Shown: piece after piece, positions 17,060-27,200 of the stretch
Layout: the number at the start of each line of letters is the position of its first letter
How positions within the stretch are numbered: position 1 is the stretch's first letter
The notes under the pieces: generated by a model
The model's database searches: none
What the model saw: only the letters and a program-made list of their open reading frames with translations
Told to the model about the DNA's origin: nothing
Translations under genes and position numbers: made by a program
NCBI GenBank assembly: GCA_964613305.1
Contig: CAZTII010000015.1
Coordinates: 1-34,268, forward strand
Length of the DNA stretch: 34,268 nucleotides
Direction of reading: 5' to 3'
From: CAZTII01 sp964613305
GTDB lineage: Bacteria > Bacillota_I > Bacilli_A > Erysipelotrichales > Erysipelotrichaceae

Positions 17060-18004
17060 ATGAAAATTAGAAAAAGAATCATCCTCGTCTTAGTTATTTT
17101 AATTGCTTTAGTAATATCTGGTGGTATTTTTATGATTACAGCGACGAAAAAAGCAGAAAAACAACCAGAATTAATGAAACCAAATCAAGAAAAGCCAATT
17201 GTAAGCAAAGAAGAAACGGTTCAAGTTGATTGGATGGATTATACTGTTTATGAAGTGAAAGAAGTTGATTTTCGTTTTATTATTGCTAAAATAAAGGTCA
17301 AATCGACAACATCGATTCATTTACCGCTTTCAAACTTTATTACAAGTGAAAATATTCAATTAGATGCTGTTGAACGCTATGTTGCTCAATTAGAAAAAAA
17401 TAATTTATATTTAGGAAAACAGAATGTATGGTTTAGTATTATTTCAACGGATACAACCTGTGAAGCTTCGATATTTATTCCAGTTATCGATAAAAATCTT
17501 ACTGAAATAAGTGTTACAAATAGGTTGAATAACGAAAAAAAGAGCTTTTCGCTTAAAAATCCTAAAGGAACATCAGAAAATTTATGGTATAAAGCAAATG
17601 ATGTTGTGAGTGATGGAAAAACATTTCAAATGGTTGTTTCTCAAGCGGTTAATTGTACTGGGGATCCATTTGAACAAAATGGTTCAGAGATGAATTTTCC
17701 TTCAACGGTTCAAGTGTATTCAATGCGTATAAAAGTAGTATCGTTGTGGGGTGATAGTATTATTATTGATGAAGCTTCGTACATTCCTGATGAAAAAGGT
17801 GAAGTGATGATGGCGTTGGATAATAGTATTCAATCACTTAAATTTAAAAATATTATTGGAGTAACGATAAAAGAAGAAGATGTTGGTGATTTATTCTTTA
17901 TTGCCTATCAACCACATGAATCTTCGGTAGTATATAAAGGCATTGTTCGTTTAAAAATTAGAGGAAAAGCAGAAACTATTGATGTGCGTATAAATTTAAA
18001 TTAA
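17060..18004 (+). CDS. Membrane-anchored exported protein of unknown function
   Basis: I do not recognise this 314-residue protein. A basic start (MKIRKR) and one hydrophobic helix (about 7-28) without a lipobox cysteine indicate an N-terminal membrane anchor with the rest outside. A Lys/Glu/Pro-rich linker (30-55) follows, then two regions of alternating beta strands: about 55-170 (DYTVYEVKEVDFRFIIAKIK) and 185-314 (FQMVVSQAVNCTGD, VYSMRIKVVSLWGDSIIIDE), suggesting two beta-sandwich domains, possibly a duplication. Two cysteines lie in the exported part. The start has a GGGAGG ribosome site. The secreted glucosaminidase gene starts 9 bases after its stop, so the two are almost certainly co-expressed and may act together on the wall; that role is inference. 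Confidence 0.75.
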   Translation: MKIRKRIILVLVILIALVISGGIFMITATKKAEKQPELMKPNQEKPIVSKEETVQVDWMDYTVYEVKEVDFRFIIAKIKVKSTTSIHLPLSNFITSENIQLDAVERYVAQLEKNNLYLGKQNVWFSIISTDTTCEASIFIPVIDKNLTEISVTNRLNNEKKSFSLKNPKGTSENLWYKANDVVSDGKTFQMVVSQAVNCTGDPFEQNGSEMNFPSTVQVYSMRIKVVSLWGDSIIIDEASYIPDEKGEVMMALDNSIQSLKFKNIIGVTIKEEDVGDLFFIAYQPHESSVVYKGIVRLKIRGKAETIDVRINLN

Positions 18005-18013
18005 GGAGGGTGT

Positions 18014-20947
18014 ATGATAAAAAGAATCATTAAAGGTATACTTAGTATTGTATGTATGCTGTCTTGTTATGTTTATACACCAAAGATAGTACAAGCTTCT
18101 AGTGAATATCCGATGAATTGTTCTACATTTGAAGTTGACACAGTAAATGATCAAGGTGGATTTACGCTTATAGGCTGTTATAATGATTTTATCAAAGCCA
18201 AAAATGTAATGAAAAATAGTGGTGTTGATGCTGTTATCCGCCACGGACGTAGTGAAAGTCCAACATCGATTATAGCGATGAATTCTGGGATTGCTATTAG
18301 TTATCCGGCACGTTCTAATTCTTCAACATTGACAATTACTCAATTTGAAACAAATGTTGCAAATCAAAAAACAACCTATGTAACAAAACATCGTGAACTT
18401 GGCTACTTCGATACAACAAGTTATTATGGTGATGGTAACGGTAAAATTGAGATAATGCTTACCGGCTTTAGAGGATTTGTTGATTTAAACAATGTGGATT
18501 TGGTTCCAACTAAAATAATGGAACGCAATCAAGCCATTTTACTTGGAGGTAATGATCGAACAGGTGCTAACGAATATCCGTTTTGGGTTCGTGTGTATCA
18601 ATCGCATTATACCGTAGTACAAAATGGAGCGTATAAAGATTTAGTCTTTAAAGCGTATAGTGGTTGGGCGAATAGTACAACATATCCTGCAGAATATACA
18701 ATGGTAGTGGGTTTAGCTGCTGATTGGATGAAGGTTAATGATGTTTACTATAGTTTTGATGGATACAATTTTTATTCAGATCGCAGGTGTTTAAATAAGG
18801 TAAATACGTATTATAATTATTATCAATTTTTATCACTGCGTACGAAGAGTAAAATTCCTGTAAGTGCCTATAATCAATTATTGATTAATAAACAAAAAGA
18901 ATATGGTAAATTATTTAATCAAGGATCAGTCTTTTTAGAGGGGCAAGAATTATATGGTAGTAATGCGGCTATTGTCTTTGCGATGGCGTGTTTAGAGTCA
19001 GCATATGGTACAAGTAATTATGCAATGACGCGAAATAATTTATTTGGTTGGAATGCTTATGATAGTAATCCCGATTCTGCTAGTTATTTTCCTACTGTTC
19101 GCCAAGGTATTTTAGAACATATGGGCATTAATTTACGTGGATATAGTGATATTTATGATGCACGTTATTTTGGTAGTCATGTCGGTAATAAGGGATCAGG
19201 ATTTAATGTAAAATATGCGAGTGATCCTTATTGGGGCTATAAAATAGCCGCAATAGCCTATGAATTAGATAAAATAGCGAACAATTTTAATGGGAATTTA
19301 TACGATACGCATCAAACATCCATGGGATATATCCCATACTATAAAACAACTGTTTATACATCGATTGGTGGAGCACCATTGTTTACAACAGAGTATGGTT
19401 CTACGTATCAAAATAATATGATGGTGACAGTTTTATCAAAAGAAGGTGCTTGGTATAAAATATCGATTCCAAATGGTAAACGGTTGGATGGGTCGTTAAT
19501 TCGACATCGAAATGATGGAATCGTTGCACCATTTGAAAACTATTTATGGAACAATAGTGTAGGGTATGTAAAAGAAAATGAACTGCAATTAGTGAATAAA
19601 ATTTTACCAGCTCAAATCGTTGGAAACTATCCTACAGGAAACTTTGTATTGACGATATCGAAACTTGCTTTTGAAAATAATAACTTAGTGATTCAAGGAG
19701 AAGGGTATCGTCCAGGAATATTTGTCACTGATACCAATAAAATAAGTCATACAGTGCAACTTGTTGATCAATATTTTAAAGAAACAAGTTTTAATGCTAC
19801 AACAACGAAAGTAACAAATGATAAGTGTACCTTTGCTGTTTCACCAATTGATCTTAGTAAATTATTACTTGGTGACTATTCAATCAATATCAAGACATCA
19901 TATAGTTCTCTTAGTCAATTTAATGATACATCAATTATTACAGATGCTGCTCTATCTACATTACCAATCGAATTTGAATTAAACAATCGTCTATATACCT
20001 TTAAGTTTGTTAATAAAACGCTTGTTTTCTCCGTAAAAGAAAAACCAGCTGCATATATTCCGATTATTCATAATAGTTCATCATCACTAACTAATTCGAT
20101 ATGGACAATTGAAGGTAAAGCACAGATTAATAATGAACAACAATTAAGTCAAACAACTCATCGAATTGTGTTAAAAAACAAAGAAACGCAAGAAATGATC
20201 CCATTTAACGCGACGACAAGTAAAGATACGATGGATAACACATATAGCTTGTATCATTGTATTATTGATTTGTCTTCTGTAGCAAACGGAAATTATGAAG
20301 CTTGGATTGAAATTAATAACGGTTCGATGTCACGTCGTCAGATTATCTATTGTGATTCAACATTTATGGATAAAACTAGTACGACAGAGGATACTGTTTA
20401 TCGATTATTCCGCCATTATCTAGGTAATAATCAATTAGCGATTAGCAAAGAAAAATCACAACTTGATTTTAATCTTATTCATAAGAACTCAGTTAGAAAT
20501 TCATTCTTTGGTTATTCAACAATGAAAGTCAATGAAAATGTCGTTCATATTGATGGGTATGCTTTTATGCATGCAGTAAGTACAACAAGCAATGATAACG
20601 TATCAACTTCCATTGTTTTAGTTGGAAGTGATGGTCAAACGTATGTCTATCCTACAGTGATTAAGGCATGTAGTGCTGATTTTGCAGCAATGCGAAATGA
20701 AACACCTGGTTATTATAGTAATTCTTGTTTTGATGTTCAACTTGATACATCATCACTTCCGGTTGGTGTTTATGATATGTATGTCGATACATCAACTTCA
20801 AACTATCGCGATATCTTTGAGATGGTCGATATTCGTGAACAATGCAATGTAATGGGGTCAAGCAACAATCGAAACATAGTAGTCCGTTATTCACCAATCC
20901 GTTCACGCTTACAAATAACGATTTCACCGCAATTAAAAAATCGATAA
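18014..20947 (+). CDS. Secreted endo-beta-N-acetylglucosaminidase-like cell-wall hydrolase
   Basis: Exported 977-residue protein likely to cut peptidoglycan glycan strands, possibly in growth or cell separation. A signal peptide (about 1-29, ending IVQA) is followed by an N-terminal beta-rich region (30-260) with repeated GDRT/YGDG-like segments. The catalytic glucosaminidase (GH73-like) domain spans about 290-430: MACLESAYGTSNYAMTRNNL with E328 as the likely acid, then FGWNAYD, and DPYWGYKIAAIAYELD. A bacterial SH3-like segment (about 445-525, YTSIGGAPLFTTEYGS, WYKISIPNG) follows. The last 440 residues form three related beta-sandwich-like units (about 540-675, 690-835, 841-977) that each end in a DLS/DTS-LPxGxY-type strand. 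It has no LPXTG motif or membrane anchor. AAGGAGGG precedes the ATG. The family assignment is confident for the catalytic part only. Confidence 0.85.
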   Translation: MIKRIIKGILSIVCMLSCYVYTPKIVQASSEYPMNCSTFEVDTVNDQGGFTLIGCYNDFIKAKNVMKNSGVDAVIRHGRSESPTSIIAMNSGIAISYPARSNSSTLTITQFETNVANQKTTYVTKHRELGYFDTTSYYGDGNGKIEIMLTGFRGFVDLNNVDLVPTKIMERNQAILLGGNDRTGANEYPFWVRVYQSHYTVVQNGAYKDLVFKAYSGWANSTTYPAEYTMVVGLAADWMKVNDVYYSFDGYNFYSDRRCLNKVNTYYNYYQFLSLRTKSKIPVSAYNQLLINKQKEYGKLFNQGSVFLEGQELYGSNAAIVFAMACLESAYGTSNYAMTRNNLFGWNAYDSNPDSASYFPTVRQGILEHMGINLRGYSDIYDARYFGSHVGNKGSGFNVKYASDPYWGYKIAAIAYELDKIANNFNGNLYDTHQTSMGYIPYYKTTVYTSIGGAPLFTTEYGSTYQNNMMVTVLSKEGAWYKISIPNGKRLDGSLIRHRNDGIVAPFENYLWNNSVGYVKENELQLVNKILPAQIVGNYPTGNFVLTISKLAFENNNLVIQGEGYRPGIFVTDTNKISHTVQLVDQYFKETSFNATTTKVTNDKCTFAVSPIDLSKLLLGDYSINIKTSYSSLSQFNDTSIITDAALSTLPIEFELNNRLYTFKFVNKTLVFSVKEKPAAYIPIIHNSSSSLTNSIWTIEGKAQINNEQQLSQTTHRIVLKNKETQEMIPFNATTSKDTMDNTYSLYHCIIDLSSVANGNYEAWIEINNGSMSRRQIIYCDSTFMDKTSTTEDTVYRLFRHYLGNNQLAISKEKSQLDFNLIHKNSVRNSFFGYSTMKVNENVVHIDGYAFMHAVSTTSNDNVSTSIVLVGSDGQTYVYPTVIKACSADFAAMRNETPGYYSNSCFDVQLDTSSLPVGVYDMYVDTSTSNYRDIFEMVDIREQCNVMGSSNNRNIVVRYSPIRSRLQITISPQLKNR

Positions 20948-20966
20948 GTTAACTTATCGATTTTTT
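20935..20966. terminator. Bidirectional terminator between the glucosaminidase and penicillin-binding protein genes
   Basis: A perfect 32-bp palindrome centred on GTT|AAC: AAAAAATCGATAAGTT followed by its exact inverse. The A and T tracts serve both strands. It covers the last codons of the plus-strand gene and touches the stop codon of the minus-strand gene. Confidence 0.88.
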
Positions 20967-23900
20967 AATAGCCTAAATAGGAACAAACAGTATTACTTTG
21001 TGTATTGTTATAAGAATAACCACCACAAACTTTAACACTACCATCTAAATTTGCTGGAATTCCATGGTAGACACCTCTAGATCCAGTTATATTAGCAACT
21101 GCCACTTCATTGACGTAAACAGTACCATAATAGCTAAAGGCACCACTGAGGGATACAGCATCGAATATACAAGCACCACTAGCTGGTACATAATTGCGAC
21201 CATCATTTAGTGTTAAATCTTTAATGCCATCAGAACATGTACCACTTGCATGCCATACAACATGTAAGTTGCCATCTTCAGCGTACGAAACGGTTAAGTC
21301 ACTTAAGGCAACGCCAACATCTTTTGGTGTACTAGCATCAATTGAGGTTAATGCAGGGTGACCTTTTCTAATTTCAGCGGTGACCGATTGACCTACCCAT
21401 TCTTGTGGGGTTGCATATGGCCAGGATCCTAACACATATGTAATGTTTTCAATATCATCTGGTTTTTCTACTGCAGGTGGAGTGTAATCAATTGTTTTTT
21501 CAACGGTATCCATTAATAATTTATTAATTTTACCTGGAAGGTTGAGTGATGATTTATAAGCAGTAAAATAAGTTTGTTTATTTTTAATACCTTTATCATA
21601 TCCAAGCCATACACCATTAGTAAAGGTTGTAGAGGATGACAACATCCATTTATCTTTTGCTGCACCTTTGGGAATATTAAATCGTAATCCATCACTACCC
21701 CAATCGGTAGTACCTGATTTAGCGTATACCGGATAATTTCTTTTTAATATTTGCATATAGTTAAAATAAGGACCTTCAACGGCAAATCTCATTAATTGTG
21801 AAGCTAAATAAGCAGAACCTGTACTTAACACTGGTTTATTTAAATCATTAGGATAAATTTCAGTACCATCGGATAATACTATTTTTCTAATGGTATGAGG
21901 TTTGTTGTAAACACCTTTGTTTATAATCATGGCATGAGCTCCAGCCATTTCTTTCACTGTGGTTTCAAATGTTGTACCACCAATCGCATAACTTATATCA
22001 AAGTTTTTACGGTTAACACGAGTAAAGCCAATTGAATTTAAGTAATCCGCAACCGCATCTTTACCTACTGCATCAATGACGTCTTGTAATGTTTGAATTG
22101 CGGGAATATTTAATGATTGAGCAAATGCTTGAGAAATAAGAACATCACCACGATATTTACCATCAAAGTTTTTCATTACTTTACTTGCGCCACGATATGT
22201 CATAGGTCTATCTGTTAAAACATGTTGATTAGACCAATACAAGTGTTCAAATGCTAATGCATAGGATAGAAATGGTTTAACCGATGAACCTGGTTGTTTG
22301 AATTGAGATGTAGCACGATTTAATAAACGTGCACCACCATCATAATTTCGACCGCCACCAATACCGATAATCGCACCAGTTTGGTTGTTGATTGAAATTA
22401 AAGCAATTTGCATTAATTCATCAGGGAAGACGATATCTGTTTTACTATTTTGAATGTTGTCAATAACAACTTGAACATCTCTATTGCAGTGAGTATAAAT
22501 TTTCATGCCAGCAAGGGCAGGGTCTTTACCAGTTAAGTCTCTAGCTTCTTCAATCACCGCATCAACATAACTTTGATATTTTGAGTCACTAATGTACGTT
22601 TTTTCTTCGCCAACTAAACAATCTTCAACTTTTACAGCTTTAGCAAGTTCAGCTTCATCGGCTGTTATGTAGCCATGATATACCATCATATCAAGGACAG
22701 TGTTTCGTCTTTTTGTCGCATAGTCTAAGAAATTATATGGATTATACGCATTTGGACGATTGATAATACCGGCTAGAAGGGCACCTTCAGATAATGTTAG
22801 TTCGTTTACTTGTTTACCGAAATAGAATAAGGATGCCTTTTGAATACCTCGAATATTGCCACCAAAATTTAACTTATTTAAATATAATTCAATAATTTCT
22901 TTCTTTGATAATTCTTGTTCTAATTTCGTTGCTAAATAGATTTCTTGAACTTTACGATCAATTTTTTTCTCCGCAACTGTTGATTTATCGATAGAATCAA
23001 CAGTAAAGTACGTATTTTTTACTAATTGCATGGTGAAGGTAGAACCACCTTGGCCAAAACTCATCGTTTTTAAATTTTCTAAAATTGCTTTTGTAAATCG
23101 AGGGACATCGAAACCTTTGTGTTCAAAATAACGAGAATCTTCTATTGACACAAATGCATCGATAACTGATTGAGGTATATCATCATAACTAATATTTTCA
23201 CGTAAGAAAGCACCAATTTCATCAAGCAAGATGTCATTACCATCATATATTTTTGTCGATTCTAAACTCACAAAATCGGTAGTTTTTAATTCAGGAGATG
23301 AATCAATCATTTGTTTACCTAAATACAGAACACCGATTCCAACAATAAGTCCAGCGAAGATACATAAATAAATAATGGCAGCGATAATAATGGAAGTCAT
23401 GGATGATTTTTTGCTTTTTCGTTTAATTTTTTTATTGTTTGCATTATCATCGATTTCTTCATTGTCTAGTGGTTTAGACACTACTGTTTCTATGCTTTCA
23501 GCATCGTCGCTGTCACATTTTTCTTTTGTTTCATCATGTATAGAGCTTTCAGGTAGCTTGTCATTATTATCAGTAGAATTAGTATCATCTTTTTCTTGTA
23601 AGGACTGTTCAGAGATATCATCCTTCTCTTCAGTAGTACTATTGTCGATGTCAACATTAGTTACTTCCTTTACGTCATCACTGTTGTTTATGCTAGAATC
23701 ATCATCTTTTTCTATAACATCATCGCTGTTAGTTTTAAGCTCTTCTTTCTCTTGTAAGGACTGTTCAGAAATTTCATCCTTCTCTTCAGTAGTACTATTG
23801 TCGATGTCAACATTAGTTACTTCCTTTACATCATCACTGTTGTTTATGCTAGAATTATCATCTAATTCAATAATTTCATCTGTGAAATTTGTTTTTTTAT

Positions 23901-24168
23901 CGTCAACTTGTGCTATTTCTTGTTCATGATGATCTAAAACAAGTAATAAATCAGTTTGTTTATCTTGACTCTTATTTTCTTTGTGTGGCACAACTAAAAC
24001 AACTTGTTCAGTTGTTTTCTTAGTGTTTCTTTTTTTTCTTGTTCCTTTTTTAGAAGGAGCTTTTTTTGTAGCTACTTCTTGTGAACTTTGTCTTGTTTTT
24101 GTTGCGGTTGTATTCTTTCTGTCTGTTTTAACAGAATTGTTTTTCACTATTTTTTCTTTTTCGTCCAT
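20965..24168 (-). CDS. pbpA: Class A penicillin-binding protein (glycosyltransferase plus transpeptidase) with extended tails
   Basis: Bifunctional peptidoglycan synthase of 1067 residues. The start at 24168 follows GGAGG (reverse of 24175-24179); a longer in-frame ATG at 24204 lacks one. Residues 1-255 are a cytoplasmic tail: first basic (KKAPSKKGTRKKRNTKK), then strongly acidic, with a 52-residue period repeat. One membrane helix spans about 258-284. The GT51 domain has EDSRYFEHKG (E343 is the likely catalytic base) and GGSTFTMQLVKN (374-385). The transpeptidase has S628-S-V-K631, S685-L-N687 and K817-S-G-T. After about residue 900 a tail of some 165 residues contains Ig-like beta strands and four cysteines near the end. 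Total length exceeds typical class A proteins (about 700-900). The gene symbol is generic, as orthology among PBP1 types is unclear. Confidence 0.94.
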   Translation of the reverse strand: MDEKEKIVKNNSVKTDRKNTTATKTRQSSQEVATKKAPSKKGTRKKRNTKKTTEQVVLVVPHKENKSQDKQTDLLLVLDHHEQEIAQVDDKKTNFTDEIIELDDNSSINNSDDVKEVTNVDIDNSTTEEKDEISEQSLQEKEELKTNSDDVIEKDDDSSINNSDDVKEVTNVDIDNSTTEEKDDISEQSLQEKDDTNSTDNNDKLPESSIHDETKEKCDSDDAESIETVVSKPLDNEEIDDNANNKKIKRKSKKSSMTSIIIAAIIYLCIFAGLIVGIGVLYLGKQMIDSSPELKTTDFVSLESTKIYDGNDILLDEIGAFLRENISYDDIPQSVIDAFVSIEDSRYFEHKGFDVPRFTKAILENLKTMSFGQGGSTFTMQLVKNTYFTVDSIDKSTVAEKKIDRKVQEIYLATKLEQELSKKEIIELYLNKLNFGGNIRGIQKASLFYFGKQVNELTLSEGALLAGIINRPNAYNPYNFLDYATKRRNTVLDMMVYHGYITADEAELAKAVKVEDCLVGEEKTYISDSKYQSYVDAVIEEARDLTGKDPALAGMKIYTHCNRDVQVVIDNIQNSKTDIVFPDELMQIALISINNQTGAIIGIGGGRNYDGGARLLNRATSQFKQPGSSVKPFLSYALAFEHLYWSNQHVLTDRPMTYRGASKVMKNFDGKYRGDVLISQAFAQSLNIPAIQTLQDVIDAVGKDAVADYLNSIGFTRVNRKNFDISYAIGGTTFETTVKEMAGAHAMIINKGVYNKPHTIRKIVLSDGTEIYPNDLNKPVLSTGSAYLASQLMRFAVEGPYFNYMQILKRNYPVYAKSGTTDWGSDGLRFNIPKGAAKDKWMLSSSTTFTNGVWLGYDKGIKNKQTYFTAYKSSLNLPGKINKLLMDTVEKTIDYTPPAVEKPDDIENITYVLGSWPYATPQEWVGQSVTAEIRKGHPALTSIDASTPKDVGVALSDLTVSYAEDGNLHVVWHASGTCSDGIKDLTLNDGRNYVPASGACIFDAVSLSGAFSYYGTVYVNEVAVANITGSRGVYHGIPANLDGSVKVCGGYSYNNTQSNTVCSYLGY
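23594..23862 (-). repeat. Direct repeat within the PBP cytoplasmic-tail coding region
   Basis: Two 113-base copies (23594-23706 and 23750-23862) differ at four positions by hand comparison and recur with a period of 156 bases, exactly 52 codons. They encode near-identical acidic units containing SSINNSDDVKEVTNVDIDN and STTEEKD-ISEQSLQEK. The in-frame period and high identity indicate a recent tandem duplication that can expand or contract by slippage. Confidence 0.92.
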
Positions 24169-24294
24169 GCTAAACCTCCAAAGACTCCGAGTATATTCTA
24201 TCACAAAATACGATATATTGATAAAAAAAGAGGTTAAACTTTATAAATTTAAAATTATTTATAAAATGTGTTAAAATGGATGCGAGGTATTGTT

Positions 24295-27200
24295 ATGACA
24301 GTTCATTTACATGCACGTAGTTATTATACATTATTAGATAGTACAATCACGATAACCAACCTTGTTACTTATAGTAAAAAGTTGGGGTTTTCGTCTGTTT
24401 GCTGTACTGATTTTAATAACTTGCATGGGGCAATGGAGTTTTATAACGAAGCGATGAAACAGTCGATTAAGCCTATCATTGGCGTAGAGATAGCTGTTCG
24501 TTATAATGAAAAAAATATTCCTTTTTTAATACTTGCTAAAAACAATGATGGCTTTAAACGTTGTATGCGATTATCAACGTTAAGCAGTAAAGGTTTCATT
24601 GATTTTTCCGAGTTACAAGGAGCATCAACGGATTGTTTTATTATTGTGTATGGTGAAGATGGTCCTTTTGAAAAAGACATTATTCATGAGAACAAAGAAC
24701 AATTAATGGATGGTTTAAGGATGTTACACGATTCTTTGTGTGACTTTGATGTTGCTATATCGATGAATGATATTCCTTTTTGGCGTGAAAAAAATGAATT
24801 TTTAAAAAAATGTTGTGATGAGTTACACATTCCTACAGTGGCAGTCCATAAAATATATTATGAACGTAAAGAAGATTATCGACGATATCGCATGATTAGT
24901 TCTATTCGTCTAGGACGTAAATTTCGTGATAATTCTTTTATAACCTTAGCTAATCGTTATATTTTATCGAATGATGAAATGCTTCAATTGTATGGTGAAG
25001 AATGTTGTCGACGCAGTGAAGAGATTGCATCGATGTGTTTTATACAATTTCCAGTGGAAGTGACGACATTACCGACTTTTCCTTTAGAAAAGGGAAGTCG
25101 CGTTGATTATTTAAAACAATTGTGTTTGGCCGGATTAAAAAAACGTCTGCAAACAACGGATGTTCCTGTTTCTTATGTATCACGTTTAAAAATGGAACTA
25201 GATGTTATTATTTCGATGTCGTTTGAAGATTATTTTTTAATTGTATACGATGTTGTTCGTTTTGCCCGGTCTTCCGGTATTTTAGTTGGACCAGGTAGAG
25301 GAAGTTCTGCAGGATCGCTAGTAGCTTATTGTTTAGGAATTACTCATGTTGATCCATTGCAGTTTAATTTAGTGTTTGAACGTTTTTTAAATCCGGAACG
25401 TATTTCAATGCCGGATATTGATATTGATTTTCCAGATAATCGTCGTGATGAAGTGTTCGATTATGTTAAAAAGAAATATGGCAGTAGTCATGTGTGTCAT
25501 ATTGTTACTTATGGAACATTAGCTGCTCGACAGGTATTAAGGGATGTTGGTAAGTCATTAGAGGTTAATGCCCGTGAATTGGATATGTTATGTAAAAATG
25601 TTCCTAATACGCCTAAAATGACCCTTGAAGTAGCGTATAAACAGTCGATGACATTTAAAAAGTATATTGATGTTAATAAAAGTTTGCAAGAAGTTTATCA
25701 AATGGCACTATCACTTGAAGGATTTCCTCGTCATACCTCCACCCATGCGGCTGGTGTTATTTTAAGTGAAAAAGAATTGGTGTCAGTCGTTCCATTATTA
25801 GATGATGGTCAACAAAATTATGTGTGTCAGTGGTCGATGGAACATTTAGAACAGCTTGGTCTTATTAAAATGGATTTTCTTGGTTTACGTAATTTAACGA
25901 TGCTCAATGATATTGTATGTAGTATTAATGAACAACAACCTTTTGATTTATCAAAAATTAGTTTAGAAGACAAAAAAACATTCTCTTTGATCGCTGATGG
26001 CGATACAGTTGGTATTTTCCAATTAGAATCGGATGGAATGAAAAGTTTATTAAAACGGATTAAACCGTCATGTTTTAATGATATTGTCGCAACGATTGCT
26101 TTGTATCGACCAGGACCAATGGAAAATATTCCCTTGTATTTACAATCAAAAGCTAATTTTCCTAAGATTCACTATTATCATGATGATTTAAAACCAATTT
26201 TAATGGATACGTATGGTGTTATTGTTTATCAAGAACAGATTATGCAAATCGCTCAGAAGATTGCTGGTTTTTCATTAGGTAAAGCGGATATTTTAAGAAA
26301 AGCGATGTCAAAGAAAAATCAAAAAGAATTGGATAGTTTAAAATCTGATTTTCTTAAAGGAAGCAAAGAAATGGGTTATGGTGATAAAGTACCATTAGAA
26401 CTGTTTGAACTCATCAGTAAATTTGCTGGATATGGTTTTAATAAAGCTCATTCGGTAGCATATTCGCTGATTGCCTATCAATTAGCGTATTTAAAAGCTA
26501 ATTTCCCAATACCTTACTATCAAGCCTTACTGAATAGCTCTCTTCAATCGGAGGCAAAGCGTGATGAAGTTATCAACGAATGTAAAGAACGTAAGGTATT
26601 AATTTTAGCTCCGTCGATATCAGTGAGTAAAGATCGCTTTATCATTGAAAAAGAAGGGTTACGTTATCCTTTAAATGGTATTAAAAATGTTGGTATGAGT
26701 ACGGTAAAAGAAATTATGGCAGAACAAGAAAGAGGTGTCTTTGAAAACTATTTTCAATGTGTAGCACGATTAAGTTTGCGTGGGATTCAGCGAAGAGTTA
26801 TCGAGTCACTCATTGATGCAGGAGCAATGGACGGGTTTAATCATTCTCGTAAGACGATGTTAATGTCACTTGATGCGGCGATAAATTATGCGGATTTGAT
26901 TCGCATTGAAACAAAAGATGGTCCGCTTATTGATGAAAGTTTAGTTTCTAAGCCTATCGTTCAATTAGCGAGTGATACGTTAATGGAACGATGTGAACGT
27001 GAAAAAAATGCGTTAGGATTTTATTTTAGTGATCATCCAACAATGTTATTAAAACAACAAAGCAATTATACTGGTAAATCACTCTATGAACTAACGAAAG
27101 AAGAAGGATATGTGGAAGGATTTGGTATTGTATCGACGATAAAAAATCACCGCACAAAAAAAGGTGATATGATGGCATTTCTTGTTTTAAGTGATGAAAC

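Noticed and set aside
23375..23929. A 184-codon Ser-rich open frame opposite the PBP tail
   Set aside because: It is the antisense shadow of the acidic repeat (Asp/Glu/Ser codons read backwards as Ser/Leu/Phe), has no ribosome site, and the minus-strand PBP reading is continuous with a known protein.
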